64,000 nucleotides of DNA from Septoria linicola (GCA_024114885.1 CP099418.1:2666001-2730000); one strand, 5' to 3'. Positions 1 to 11,183 are shown, numbered from the stretch's first letter. Numbers and translations are program-made. The notes: generated by a model from the letters alone, not told the origin.

Positions 1-687
1 GTATCGGGCTCGGCATCAGATTCGCACGGCACGACGCAGAATCACCCGATCTCTATGACTTCAGAGCATCCAGGGGAGATAGTCGAAGCCACTTCAGAAA
101 GCCAGGACAGGACGGACAGCCAAAGTTATTTGGGCAAAACAGCAACAGATGGTCCGATGACAAAACAGACCCCGTCAAGACCTGTAACAACCGGCGCCAC
201 AGCGATTGCAGACAAGCAAATGGAGTCCAGCGCCCAGAAGATTGTTGCAGATGCTGCCTCCCAGGGGCCTAACAGGTCGATCGAATGCCCTGCGTCAAAT
301 GCTAAAGGGCAGTCAGATGTTATTCCTCCTCACGAGCTCAGCGCGACAGCACCCAAAGATGTGAATCAAGGTGCGAGCGATGATGTTCCTCGGTCGATCT
401 ACTCATCATCCATCACTGGCAACGAAGAGGACGTTATCAAGGCTGCGAAACGTGGCGAAGTCGTCGATGAGTCAAAGGCAACGGGCACCTACGACGAAGT
501 CGACCAGCACCTGGAACGCTCAGCAGATCAGGTGCACCCTCACCCCAAGGATGTGGAGAAGAGCACGAAGCCCGAGGCTGGCGAAGCCGTGGCAGCTGGA
601 CCAGATACGGAGGAGACAAGACTGACACATGAGGAACTGAGCAGAATTTCACCTGGCGAGTGCCCGTTCCTGATGAACAGAGAGTAA
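1..687 (+). CDS. 3' end of an unidentified gene (partial at window edge)
   Basis: The frame is open from base 1 to a TAA at 685-687, and the first ATG inside it is at 55. The gene therefore most likely begins upstream of the window and only its C-terminal part (about 228 residues) is visible. The product is hydrophilic and rich in Ser, Thr, Glu, Asp and Ala, with no membrane segment, no cysteine pattern and no domain I recognise. It ends in a short, more ordered tail containing Pro-Gly-Glu-Cys-Pro. The composition suggests a disordered tail. No function is assigned. It could also be a small self-contained gene starting at 55, but the open frame upstream argues against that. Confidence 0.5.
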   Translation, partial: VSGSASDSHGTTQNHPISMTSEHPGEIVEATSESQDRTDSQSYLGKTATDGPMTKQTPSRPVTTGATAIADKQMESSAQKIVADAASQGPNRSIECPASNAKGQSDVIPPHELSATAPKDVNQGASDDVPRSIYSSSITGNEEDVIKAAKRGEVVDESKATGTYDEVDQHLERSADQVHPHPKDVEKSTKPEAGEAVAAGPDTEETRLTHEELSRISPGECPFLMNRE

Positions 688-3010
688 TTGCAGTGTGAGT
701 AGGTGGGCTGGCGTCGCCTGCGTTGGCTTTCCTCAGTGGACAGAGCGTTGACTTTTGTTGGCTTTTATGTTGATAATGCTGTCGCTACCAGTTGTGTGTT
801 ATAGCGGATGACACGCTGTCAATGTGAGATCTACTGCGTGATGAACTGTCAAAAGTAGCTGTGAGTTGTAGGTCCTATCTAGTCGGCCTCTCGTGCATAT
901 GCGAGGCTCCGAACATGCCATCTCCAGTCTGAACGATATCGCAATCCATTAGAGTCGAGCAGCAATCACTACAGCTTCCAGGCTGACTCCTGCTACGTGA
1001 TGGTAGCCAACAGATGTCAGTGGTCGCAGCCGCTCAGGGACTCATTGCCAGCCGCTGGTGCCTCCAGGTTACAACAATTGACCAATCACCAATGCCGACG
1101 TCCTGCTGACCTTTAATCCTCACGCCAGAAAGTTGCCCTGCTCCAGGCAGCGAACCGCTAATCGTTGAAGACAAATGTCACAGTGCGAGAATGTTTGCTC
1201 TCTCGATCTCGCCACAGTGATCGGGTGGCAATAACGCGCGCGTGCTCGGCAACCCGAGGGGTCTCCTGTTTCGGTCTGGCATTATTGCGGCGAAGCAGGC
1301 TTCGGATAACTCGACAGAGTAGACATCAGTGGGCCTTACACCTATACACTGGCTCACTCGCTCGGACAACTTGCTGTCACATAGGCGATCGTAAGGCAAT
1401 CTTTCCTGGATCGTACAACTGTTCGAAACAAGTCGAGCATTGGCTGTGTCAGTCGCCTGACAGAAAGACTTTTCTTTCTTGGCACGATGACTTGCGCCTC
1501 GAAGATTATTGGCGAAGAAGTTTGTTCAGCGCAGGCAACAGCAGTCAGAGACGTGCAAAGCGATCAGATAAGCCAGGTTCATCGTAATGCGCGGTAGTAC
1601 ACAATAGCAAGTCTTGTCCGGACCGACTGCTTGAAAGAGATTCGAAGCTACACTAACGCGAGATGTGTTGTCTTCCGAGCTCCCCATGTGTGATGTTCTT
1701 CTCACTTTGCAGGGGAGGTATGGGAGAGCTCGTACAAGCAGAAGAATAGCGATTGTGGTTCTGAGGGGGTGCTTCAGCATCTCCAGACTGCGCAAGCCGC
1801 CGTTCGCGGCAACAACATGTGTGCCATATCTCGTGCGGATGATGTAGGAAGAGCCAGCTGGCAGCCGTGGTGCCTAAGTTAGTGGCGAATCGAAGGCGGA
1901 GTGCGTCTCGCCATCTCTCGTCTCGAACCTTGCCACACGGATAGGCCCGCAGTATGACTGTGTGTGAGTGTGAGGCTGGCTTTGAGGACTGGCATCCCCA
2001 CTCTTACAGCGCTGCATCTTCTCCTACACAGCAGCAACAAGTCTCTCATCAGCAGAAATGGCCGCAACAGCTCTTCCACACACCACCACTGCCACCACCT
2101 CTATTGCCAGCTTGTCGATGACCTCGTAGGCTGCAGTCGCGACCACCCCCACACACTTCCATGCTTGGACTGGGCCTCGCTCGCGCGCCTACTTGCGGTC
2201 TGCCTCTACTGCCTAACGGCGTCTTTGTGCACTCCGTCCGCTTCGAGTCACTCTATCTCGCCACTAGAGTCATCATTCTTACTTCACTTCACTCATAATC
2301 GCTCTTCATCCTGAACGCTCCTCCTTCTGTACCGACAAGTACCGCCACACATCTTCAGACAGGGCACCCTGCTGTCGCCGCCGCCACCGCCCGCTCATAT
2401 ACTATCTACTTAATCAGCTTTCCTCTTCCAGGCTGCGAGGACGGACTGCGACGCGATCCTGAGCCTGCCAGAACGTATAATCCTACGACAACACCTTGCT
2501 GTCTGACTCTCAAGGTCCGCAACTACTCGACCTGCACCGCCCTCGGACGGGTCGACTTGACTCTCCACTCAGCCTCGACGGCACCTTTGATTCTGGCCTA
2601 GCCGCCTGTCATCCAGCGCTTACACTCCCACCAGGGTCGAAATGAATCTCTTTGTGGTCATCGAGAAGAGCAGCACAGTTACCAGCTCAGTCGCAATCAA
2701 GTCTATCATCAAATCTACCGTGCAAGCCCCAAAGTGGTGAACACATATCACTCACCTTCAAGGACTTGCGCAGCCAGGGACCATACTTCGCATTATACCC
2801 TCTCACACGAAAGATACGATTTGTCAACTTGTACGGACTGAATTGAGTAGCTGTGCTGCAGCGTTGTGAGGAAGACTACCACAAACTTCACCACACGAGG
2901 ATTAGCACATGTATATGCGCTTTGGTACATAGCATTGGAAGGCGCAAAGGATCATTTACAACAACGGACGATTATACACTATTGGAAGCAATTACTGCAA
3001 GACGCAGCGC
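688..3010. other. 2.3 kb without a convincing gene; probable promoter and long leader of the cyclin gene
   Basis: Only short ORFs without recognisable content occur here. From about 1960 to 2640 the plus strand becomes strongly pyrimidine-rich (runs of CT, CAC and TCTC), which is typical of filamentous-fungal core promoters and 5' leaders upstream of a plus-strand gene. Several short upstream ATGs lie between 2640 and 3010, so the cyclin mRNA may carry upstream ORFs or a leader intron. This reading is inference from composition and position. Confidence 0.4.
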
Positions 3011-5150
3011 ATGATGAATACCGGAGCTGAACTTCGCAGCTCTGATGGTCATGGACCAAACTTGACTGGCTACGGGCCATATGAGGCCTCGATAGCTTCT
3101 TCGGCGTCCTCTTCACAAGCCTCAATCTTCTCCGATCCACTGTCGGCATCAAGTTCGATAGCGACCTCGATCTCGGACGATTTCCGTAGCAGCCAGGAGG
3201 ATGCACAAGAACAGGAGCGCGGATGCACTCAAGCACAATCGCAGTCACACGCTCACAACCAGGGCAATGTACACCTTGGCTTGTTCAAAGCCGGTCAACA
3301 ATGCCCAACATACGCGGATGTAACATCCGTACCGGCACCTCAGCGGTGCCATAACCCACGACGGTCTTCGCTGTCAAGAGCGCATAGGCCACCCCCACTT
3401 GTTAGGCAACGCGATCGTAAGGTCAACTTTGTCGACAATCTCGTCGGTAAGCAATTCACACTCATATTCCTGGTTGTGCAAGATCTCTCGCTAAGCCCTC
3501 TGCAAAGACTCTGCCACACAAATGGTTGAAGTGATCTGGCCCTTGTCTGTTGTGCCGTGTCGCGCGGAGACCAACGGGCGTGGTGTACTTCCACTGCGGA
3601 CGTACATCGAAGAGACGTTGAAGAGATCGCGGACGAGCTATTCAACGCTCCAAGTCGCCCTCTATTACCTCGTCTTAATCCGACCACACGTGCCAGAGAA
3701 TGACTTCACGATGGAGCAATCGGTCGACAGTGCCACTGAGCGTGCGCTCATGTGCGGTCGTCGTATGTTTCTTTGCGCGTTGATCCTGGCCTCTAAATAT
3801 CTTCAGGACCGGAACTATTCGGCAAAAGCCTGGAGCAAGATGTCTGGCCTCAAGGTCAGTGAGATCAATGCAAACGAACGAAACTTCCTCAGCAAGATTG
3901 ATTGGAAATTGCACATTCCCAAACCTGCTTTCGAAAAATGGCAGGAGATTGTGTTACGCTATTCGCCAAATGCGCCACCTTCGCCGGGATGGAACACAAC
4001 ATCTGGTTGCTCCATGTGGAAGCGCATCATTCCTCTGCTCACTGCAGATCTTGACACACTGCCCATGGCAGAGAGTAAGATGTCCCCTGAGAATGAAGGC
4101 TTCTCCGGCTTTGATCTCGCATCACCAACAACGCCGACGCCAGCATCAATCCAAAGTACGATCACGCTTCGACCCATCGACTCTACATTGCAAGAGACCA
4201 CTCCAACTCCAGCAACGGTGTTACCCCGGTATCTCGAACCCAGTCCCAATGTACTTCCGCCAATGCCTACATTGGCACGAATGGGTCCACTGCCTACACC
4301 CAGCATGACACCACAATCGACGGCCACAGGCACTCCTGCAGCGAGTGTCTGTGGGTCACGCAAGTCCTCCATGTCTTCTGCGATGGCTATTGCGCAACGC
4401 CAAGCTTATAACACTTGCCTGCTGGACAACGCAAATCTTGACCCTCGCATCACGCATGTGAGGAGACCGTCTATCGGAAGCACAAACTCATACGACTCAC
4501 CCAGTCCAGAGTCTATGATGTCGGACCATTCGCGATCCTCTCGCGCGTCTTCTATCTCTTCTGTATCGACAGCCTCTACATCCTCGTCAATGGCGCCGCG
4601 AGCCTGCTTGGCACGGCAGGCGACTTGTCGAAATGCAGGGCTACTGTCCACGCGGACTACCAAGGAAGAACCTGGCGAAAGCGCAATGGCGCCCATTGTG
4701 ATTGATGATGATGTTGAGATGTCAAGCCCCATGATGGCGGACTTTTCTGTTAGCGAAAAAATCCTGCACGCTCCCCATCGCCACAGCCGGGGTCCCAAAC
4801 ACTCTTCTTCGCAGCCCACGACGGTGCCTTCCATTGAGAAGAGTAAGAAGCGCGGCAGGACCCATGGTCACCGTCGCTCCGTGTTGCAAGAAGAAGTGCG
4901 TCATTTGCTCGAAGAGTCATTGGACGACGACGAGATGGATCTGGACGATCGAGTCTCGCCAGCTCCGACAAGCTCCTATGCATCGAATCTGAGCAGAGGA
5001 CCAAATGTTGTGTCGTTCAGAGACGTGCAACCTCCGGCCTCACTGGGCGGATGGAGCTATGGAAGAGTTCCTGTTCAACAACATGATGGCAGGAAGCGCA
5101 TTTGTGCGATGTCTATATCGCCTGTGCCACTATATGGCGAAGTCGTCTGA
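3011..5150 (+). CDS. Pho85-type (PCL/pas1-like) cyclin
   Basis: Two exons, 3011-3446 and 3508-5150, give 692 residues. The 61-bp intron (GTAAGC to AAG) was placed so that the start of the cyclin box reads continuously: Val-Asp-Asn-Leu-Val, then Asp-Ser-Ala-Thr-Gln-Met-Val-Glu-Val-Ile-Trp. The cyclin box spans about residues 140-285 and includes the Arg-Thr-Ser-Tyr-Ser-Thr-Leu-Gln helix and the Ala-Ser-Lys-Tyr-Leu-Gln-Asp-Arg-Asn-Tyr motif characteristic of PCL cyclins. These bind the CDK Pho85 and act in G1 progression, polarity, and phosphate or amino-acid signalling. The C-terminal 400 residues are Ser/Pro-rich and probably disordered, with an acidic stretch (LEESLDDDEMDLDD) that could act as a degradation signal. 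Which PCL subfamily it belongs to cannot be fixed from sequence alone. Confidence 0.88.
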
Positions 5151-5942
5151 GGGGAAGACCTGCAGATGATTGCCGCCTAACACTTGCGTGGTCAAGAACA
5201 GAACACGGAAGCCTGGCTGATATCCCACAGCCAAGATAATCAGCAGTTAGCGTATTCGATGTTGAATGTTGAACTGCCTGCCTATGTGCTCCCACTGTCT
5301 TGTTATTATCTCGACGTTTATACTGTTATGTGCAGAAGAATGTCTAATGCGTACCGATGTCAGGATATAGACATTGTAGACTGTAGTTTATGCAGGTCGA
5401 ATGGGCCAAATGAACTCCTGGTCCGAGCGTCGATCGCTGATCGTCATCGTTGCCCATCACAACGGTCAACACGACCTGGGGATCACGAAACGCTGGTAGC
5501 CAACGTCTACGCAGATATCGAAGACCAGACCAAAACGTAGCGAAGAATATCAGAAAACCCGCCGTCAACGTCGCCGGGACCCAAAGATAGAAATCGTGAC
5601 GAAGAGAGAGGCCAAAAATCCGAGTGGCAGGCGAAGTGGCTGGAAAGGTGGTTGGAAGTCACACAACACTCCCAAACGAGCTGAGCATCCTCCCTCCTCA
5701 CTTCTCACCAGATTCGGTCGTCGTTACTGAAGCTGATTGCACGCAGAAGCTGTTCATACATTCGCTACCAACAAAATTGTTCAAGTCAAGAGAGAAAGTG
5801 GAAGTGAGGCTCGCTCGCAGCTCTCTCCAGAATCTACCCCACCACCCCAAGTCGAAAACCCACATTCCAAGCACATCCGCTTCGCATTCCAGTGCACGGC
5901 ACAATTTCCTACAGCGAGGCCTCGAGGCCCGGCAGCGCCAGA
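5151..5942. other. Intergenic, 0.8 kb
   Basis: This is the 3' flank of the cyclin gene and promoter of the following surface-protein gene. ORFs here (for example 5624-6133) run into the downstream gene in another frame and show no recognisable content. The last 200 bp are C-rich, with CCACCCC and CACACC runs consistent with a plus-strand 5' leader. Confidence 0.4.
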
Positions 5943-7151
5943 ATGCTGCGCTTTCACCAGACGCCGCGGCCGCTTTTGCAGCTCGTGACTGCACTGCTCC
6001 TCACACCAACCCTCACATTCGCCAACCCAAACCCACACGAACGCGAGCTTGCGGGCTTCTCGTTCAACGAGCTTTTTGCAAGATGGGACTGTCAAGGGAC
6101 AGCCTGCGGAACAGACGGCCAATTCTGCTGTAATTCAGGCACGTCCTGCACGACCAATGCCGCCAACGTCGCCGCGTGTGTCGCGCCGGTTACACAAGCC
6201 GCTGGTGGCAGTGGTGGTAGTGGCTCCTGGCAGTACTACACTTCGACGTGGGTCGAGACCGGATTGGTGACCAGGACGAGCATATGGAGCGAATACGTTG
6301 GTGGTGGAGCTGCAGCTACCGATGTTCCCTGCAACTACGCTCTCAACGAATCGCCATGTAACACAATCTGTTGCGCTAGTAATCAATACTGTTACAGCCC
6401 AGGCCAGTGCAGGTCAAATGCAAACGGCGGCAGCTCTGGAGCGGGCGCCGCGACCTACACTACTCCAGGCGCAACAGCTGGCGCTCCAATTCGGCCGACG
6501 ACTTCTGGTCAAATGACAGTGACAGCCACGAAAAGCCCAACAACCACTGTCCCGTTCATGACTCCTGTTGCGACTGGTGCAAACATTACCTTGAGCGGGG
6601 CGGAAGAGTCGAGCAGCGGCGGCGGATTGTCCGGCGGTGCGATTGCTGGTATTGTCATCGGTGTCCTCGCTGGTCTCCTCCTTCTGGGACTGCTCTGCTT
6701 CTGCTGCTGTCTCAAGGGCCTGCTCGATGGTTGTCTCGCTTGTTTCGGCCTGGGCGGAAAGAAGAAGAACAGGAGAAGGACGGAAATTGACGAGTACGAA
6801 CGCCACTCACACCACGCTTCTGGTGGCGGTGGGAGAACATGGTATGGCGCGGCCAGACCCCCGGCCCGAGTTGATCGTCGCGATAGACGAGAATCGCACA
6901 ATGGTAAGAACCTGCTCGGCGTCGGTGCTGGCCTTGCAGCGCTGTGGGCTGTCTTGGGCTTGAAGCGTAAGCGGGACGGCCGAAGACAAGATGAGAAGTC
7001 GGAGTACTCATACTCTAGTGACTACTATACCAGCGCCAGTGAGTAATTTGATCATGACTGAGAGAGTAAGAGCAATACTGACTTTGATCTCCTAGGCAGC
7101 GCCAGCTCGGACGACAGGAGGACGCATGGGACGAGGTACTCCAGACGATGA
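5943..7151 (+). CDS. Secreted/surface cysteine-rich protein with one membrane span
   Basis: Exon 1 is 5943-7038. A GTGAGT donor and CTAG acceptor remove 7039-7095, and exon 2 is 7096-7151, giving 383 residues. Start 5943 was preferred over an in-frame ATG at 5892 because it opens directly into a signal peptide (MLRFHQ, then a Leu/Thr-rich core ending TFA). Two small Cys clusters follow (CQGTACGTDGQFCC near residue 49, and CNTICCASNQYC near 135), then a Ser/Thr/Gly-rich stalk, one transmembrane helix with a CCC turn near residue 245, and a basic, Ser/Tyr-rich cytoplasmic tail. The layout resembles fungal plasma-membrane sensor or adhesin-like proteins. The exact family is not recognised. If the intron is retained, the protein ends at 7046, two residues after the donor. 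Confidence 0.7.
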
Positions 7152-8328
7152 TGCGGCACGTGGGAGAGCTTTTTGATGCGTTGATAATGTCTTTATGGTA
7201 CCATGCGGATGGCAAGCCAGCTTGGGAAGCTAGAGCTGGAGTTCATGATGAAAGAGAGGCGTTTTGATTGCGGCCGCAATACCAGCAGGCGGTCGACGCA
7301 TGCAGCGTCATCAAGCGAGTCTGTACATACTCCTTGTCGTTTCACAGGACAGAATCAATAGATTGTACAGTGCCTCTTGCGTGGCAGTGAATACCCTCTA
7401 AAGTGTTCATCGTGCTTGCGATCCGATAGGCAGTGGCGTTGTTGCCTTGCTTAACTCTTGCTCGTTCTCTCTGTCCCTGGGCGTGATGTAGACTGCTGTC
7501 ACTGGGATGGCGATGCCGAGCAAAAGGCGGCTATAGCAGAGAAAGTGCATTGTGGAGGAATAGTTGTGTAACGATGTTCTCGGAGGTGGGAATATTGTAG
7601 CTATTCCATTTGTACGAGAAGGAGACGCCAAGAACAACGAATTCGCCTCGTCAGTACTACGACCTGTGCCTGATTACGGGTAACTTAGCCAAAATACGCA
7701 GCCGTCCGAGATGTGTGGACTGTCTTTTGAGTTGCTCGAGAAGGTCAAAAGACTTTCTACCTTGTACGATATCTATCACGCCCGGCCATTTGGGCAGATG
7801 ACCTGCTATGCGTACGTCTTGTATCGAGCGTTTACGTACAGTTGTTACATTAATTGGGAGCGATGTGATATGGCAATAGAATTGTCCGTTTGTGAAAGGT
7901 TGGTTTCAAATTCATCCTTAGCGATGAAGCCACAATGCTGTGAGCATTCGGGAAGGACAGGCAAGAGGGCGATGTGTAAGCTGCATGGATCTCTTGGACA
8001 TGAATGCTTGGATTTATTAAAGACATAACTGCTTTCGTGCCGACCATATCAGGTCAGGTTCAGTTATCGCATTGGAGCTGATACAGTAGCCTGGACCATG
8101 GTCCGCCTAGGGAACCACAGAGGCACAGTCGTCTGTGATCGATCGTAAAGTATCATTGAATTGGCCTGTCTGTGCGATTTCGACGAGGTTTCATTGAATC
8201 AGCATATAGTGGCCGTCCGTAGTTCTAGCCTCGCATATATGCTCAAAGGACTACCGCAGACAACGCCAATGACCGCTCTCGCCATGAGGTTTTCCCATCT
8301 TCCCACTGTACTGGCAATGCATCATCAT
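7152..8328. other. Intergenic, 1.2 kb
   Basis: This is the 3' flank of two convergent genes. No supported gene is present. One short minus-strand ORF (7407-7550, 47 residues) begins with a hydrophobic signal-like segment but has no other support. The 221-residue plus-strand ORF beginning at 8161 is the antisense of eL6. Confidence 0.4.
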
Positions 8329-9048
8329 CTAAAAGACCATCTCGTGCGGCCTGTCGCCCTTTCTCAAGCTGAAGTTGGTAGAAAGGTAGCCAGCAAGCAG
8401 AGGCTCCTTCTTGACAGCGGCCAAGATGGCCTTGTCGACCTTCTTCTGGTCCTCGGCACGGTCGCTGTTCACCTCCTTCTTGGCTGGCTTCTCGCCCTGA
8501 GCGAAGAAAGCCTCCTGGCTGCCCTTCTTGTCGGCCTTCTTGTCACGGGCAAAGTAGTTCTCGCCGCCAGCCTTCTCCACAGTCTGGCTGTCAACACCAT
8601 CGAGCGGGACGGTGGTCTTTGTGGCGATCACATAGCGGGCATTGACGCGACGGAGTGGGACACCGTTAAGCTTGAATGGGCCAGTAACGAGGAGGACACC
8701 CTGGTCGAGGGTCTTGAGGAGGACCACGCGCTTGCCTCGGAAGCGACCAGCGAGGAGAATGAGGACGGTACCTGGCTGGAGAGATGCGCGAGGCTTGTAT
8801 GGGCGGAGAGCCTTGCGAGACTGTGATAATATCCCATGTTAGTGCGCACTCGTGAAAAGCATGCCCGACCCCATCTTCCACGCCTGAATCTCCCAAGTTC
8901 GCATCCATCTCATCCCTCAAGTGATTCGTACCTTTCTTGGCTGTGCCTCGTCCTCGGCCGGGTAGTATTTGCTCGCCTTCTGGCTGGCGGGCGTGATGGT
9001 CCGCTCGCCCTTCTGGAACTTCTTGGTCTGGGGAGCCTCGGACGACAT
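8329..9048 (-). CDS. RPL6: 60S ribosomal protein eL6
   Basis: Complement of 8329-8820 joined to 8932-9048, 202 residues. Exon 1 encodes 39 residues starting MSSEAPQTKKF. The 111-bp intron has a GTACGA donor and TCACAG acceptor. Exon 2 carries the eL6 core: RKALRPYKPR, the KOW-like GTVLILLAGRFRGKRVV segment, LLVTGPFKLNGVPLRRV, and a lysine-rich C-terminus. The length fits fungal eL6. It is a component of the large ribosomal subunit in the cytosol. A cttgcag just upstream of the ATG (about 9060) suggests a second intron in the 5' leader, as is common in fungal ribosomal-protein genes. It is divergent from RPN13, with 444 bp between the start codons. Confidence 0.95.
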
Positions 9049-9278
9049 GATGACCACTGCAAGGGCGACGAGGTTAGTTGCGGGGCGGTGGAGATGTCGA
9101 CGGTGAGGTGTAGAGAGTGCGTGTCGGTGGGCGGGAGGATGTGTGAGCGTACCAGAGTGTTTTGCCTGTTCGTTAGTTGCGCTGTGGTGAGTGCGTCGGT
9201 CGGCGACAATTCAAGAGAGCGTGCGATGTTCTTGGCGTTGGCGTCGGAGTTGAGAAACGCCGGGTGCAAGGCGCTAAG

Positions 9279-9292
9279 CTAACTTAAGTTAG
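9279..9292. repeat. Perfect 14-bp palindrome CTAACTTAAGTTAG
   Basis: The sequence equals its own reverse complement. It sits near the middle of the RPL6/RPN13 divergent promoter, immediately before the microsatellites. A dimeric regulator site is possible but unproven. Confidence 0.6.
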
Positions 9293-9314
9293 TGGGCTTT
9301 GGCTTTGACGCGCT

Positions 9315-9315
9315 G

Positions 9316-9346
<31 letters not shown>
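9315..9346 (+). repeat. Tetranucleotide microsatellite (GCAG)8
   Basis: Eight perfect GCAG units followed by GCAT. It lies in the RPN13 upstream region, just before an ATG at 9349 that is in frame with the RPN13 start at 9493. Confidence 0.95.
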
Positions 9347-9347
<1 letters not shown>

Positions 9348-9375
9348 CATGACATGGAGCTTGACCGGCGAACTG

Positions 9376-9405
9376 AGCAGAGCAGAGCAGAGCAGAGCAG
9401 AGCAG
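9376..9405 (+). repeat. Pentanucleotide microsatellite (AGCAG)6
   Basis: Six perfect AGCAG units. A change of one unit (5 bp) would shift the frame between the upstream ATG at 9349 and the main RPN13 ATG at 9493. Confidence 0.95.
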
Positions 9406-9492
9406 TGGCCTTTCTCTATCAAACACGCTCTTCTCCATCCACCACCCTCCACTCACCTACCCTCCCCCTCCCTCCATCACACCGCTCCCATC

Positions 9493-10823
9493 ATGGCCAC
9501 CGCTCCGCTCATCACCTTCAAGGCGGGCATCTGCGACTTCAGTGGCCGCAATGTCACGCCTGATCCCCGCCCAGGCTACATTTACCTCTACAGCGAAGAC
9601 GATCTGATGCACTTCTGCTGGCGTCCACGATCAGCTCCCTCCACGGACCCCGAGGTCGATCTGCTCATGTTCCCCAGCGATGGCCACTTCTACCCTCACG
9701 TCAAGGAACAGGGTGCCGAGCAGCTGCACTCTCCCACCAATGGCCGCATCTTCGTTCTGAAGTTCAGCAGCAGCAACCAGAAACACTACTTCTGGATGCA
9801 GAGCAAATCACAGTCCCGCCAAGGCGAGCACAGCTGGTTCAGCGAGCGTGATCAGCGCATCGGTCAGATTGTCGACCAGCTACTGCAAGGCGAGGAAGTG
9901 GATGTGGCTGCCGAGATCGATCAGGTCCGTGGTGGCGGCGGCGGTGACGACGGCGATGCAGACGCCATGGAAGTGGATCAGGATCGCTCTCTAGGCAGAC
10001 AAGAGCCCGGAGGCGCTGGTCAGGACGCAACTGGCGGAGATCCTCGTGAGGAGGGCAACAGCAGCAGAGAAGGCGGCGCAGATGGCGGCAGAGCGTAAGT
10101 CAAACATTGATCCAGCACGCGGACGGAGCAGTCACAAAATGCATGTACGATTAGTCTACGTCCAGTAGCTGGCGTCTGGCAATCAACTAACACCACGCAA
10201 CTTGGCCGCGTGCTGCTTCATCTCCTCTATGTGCAGCAGCCATGCTGACTTGCGTCTCCCCAGGTAGTGCTTCCTCTTCCTCATCGGCTCCACAAGATGC
10301 GAATCTCGCTGTTCAGAACTTCCTCAACTCCCTCAAAGGCGGCAACTCACTCAGCGGCCAACAGCAACCCACCGAGAAGCCTTTCACCACACTTCCCGAT
10401 CTTCTGTCAACATCAAATACCACAGCATACATATCCGATGCATCATTAGAGCAGATCGACAACTTGTGCTCCTTCCTGCCTCCCGAACTCTTCCTCCTCG
10501 CCCAAGAGTCGACTTCGTCCACATCAGCAGCAGAAGCTACTCCGGCAACAGCACAAGCAGCACTTGAGACGCTATCCATCGGACAGAAGAGAGAGATTCT
10601 TAATAAAGTGCTCCGTTCTCCTCAGCTACAGCAAAGTCTAGGCTCCTTGACTGTGGCCCTTCGCGATGGCGGGCTGCCCATGATTGGCGAGGCACTAGGC
10701 ATCAAGGTCGAGAATGGTGGCAATATCAAAGGTGGAAGTATGCCTCTTGGTGGCTCGGCTGCTGTTGAAGCATTTGTCAACGGCGTCAAAAGCACTGCAG
10801 AGGAAGAGGCTAAGAAGAATTGA
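9493..10823 (+). CDS. RPN13: Proteasome regulatory particle subunit Rpn13 (ubiquitin receptor)
   Basis: The N-terminal Pru domain (about residues 1-125: MATAPLITFKAG, PDPRPGYIYLY, FCWRPR, FSERDQRIGQIVDQLL) binds ubiquitin and anchors to Rpn2. The C-terminal half (about residues 260-365, QIDNLCSFLPPELF to ALRDGGLPMIGEALG) is the DEUBAD domain that recruits the deubiquitinase Uch37/UCHL5. Only one splice keeps both in frame: donor GTGAGG at 10046 and CAG ending at 10263, giving exons 9493-10045 and 10264-10823 (370 residues). A stronger-looking GTAAGT donor at 10095 leads to an immediate stop with every upstream acceptor checked. The linker is Gly/Asp-rich. An in-frame ATG at 9349 could add a 48-residue extension, but the domain starts at 9493. 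Confidence 0.88.
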
Positions 10824-11183
10824 GTACGACACGTTTTCACCAAGCAGAGTTATAGACATGAGTGGCAAAGTCATCACCGTCGCCGCATCAAATCAAGCTG
10901 GAGCACTTCAGTGCATTCGTAGCTCTCGACGCGTGCAGATAGCATGATCATAGATGGACTCGTCAGCGAGGCAAAAGACAGCAGACTTCGCGTGGCTCAC
11001 TAGACGCGCACAAACCAAGGAATCCTCTCGCTTGCATCAAGATTTTAACTCACGGTAATGTAGAGATGATCGGTCTGTGGCTTGCTACGGCCTGGCAAGC
11101 ATTGTGTAGGGTATGATGCTTCATTCGTTCGCCTTTCTGATCAAAAGGCTAGTCTCCTTACGAGCACGGCTATGCTAAGCTCG
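10824..11183. other. Intergenic between convergent genes
   Basis: 360 bp of 3' flank between RPN13 (plus) and the MFS transporter (minus). No gene or obvious element is seen. Confidence 0.5.

Larger units (their letters stand above)
9049..9492. promoter_or_regulatory. Shared divergent promoter of RPL6 and RPN13
   Basis: Start codons of the two divergent genes are 444 bp apart, so this segment must hold both promoters. It contains a perfect 14-bp palindrome (9279-9292), a GCAG tetranucleotide repeat (9315-9346), an AGCAG pentanucleotide repeat (9376-9405), and a CT-rich tract (about 9420-9490) just before the RPN13 ATG. The minus-strand side probably holds the eL6 leader intron acceptor near 9060. 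Promoter function is inferred from position. Confidence 0.6.

Noticed and set aside
1165..1587. 140-codon ORF in the left intergenic region
   Set aside because: Starts at a non-ATG codon, has no recognisable motif, and its composition looks random (Arg/Ser/Cys-rich).
8161..8826. 221-codon plus-strand ORF
   Set aside because: It is the antisense of eL6 exon 2 and shows no independent family; it also begins at a non-ATG codon.
9315..9405. CRISPR-like tandem array
   Set aside because: Uninterrupted simple repeats without spacers in a eukaryotic promoter.
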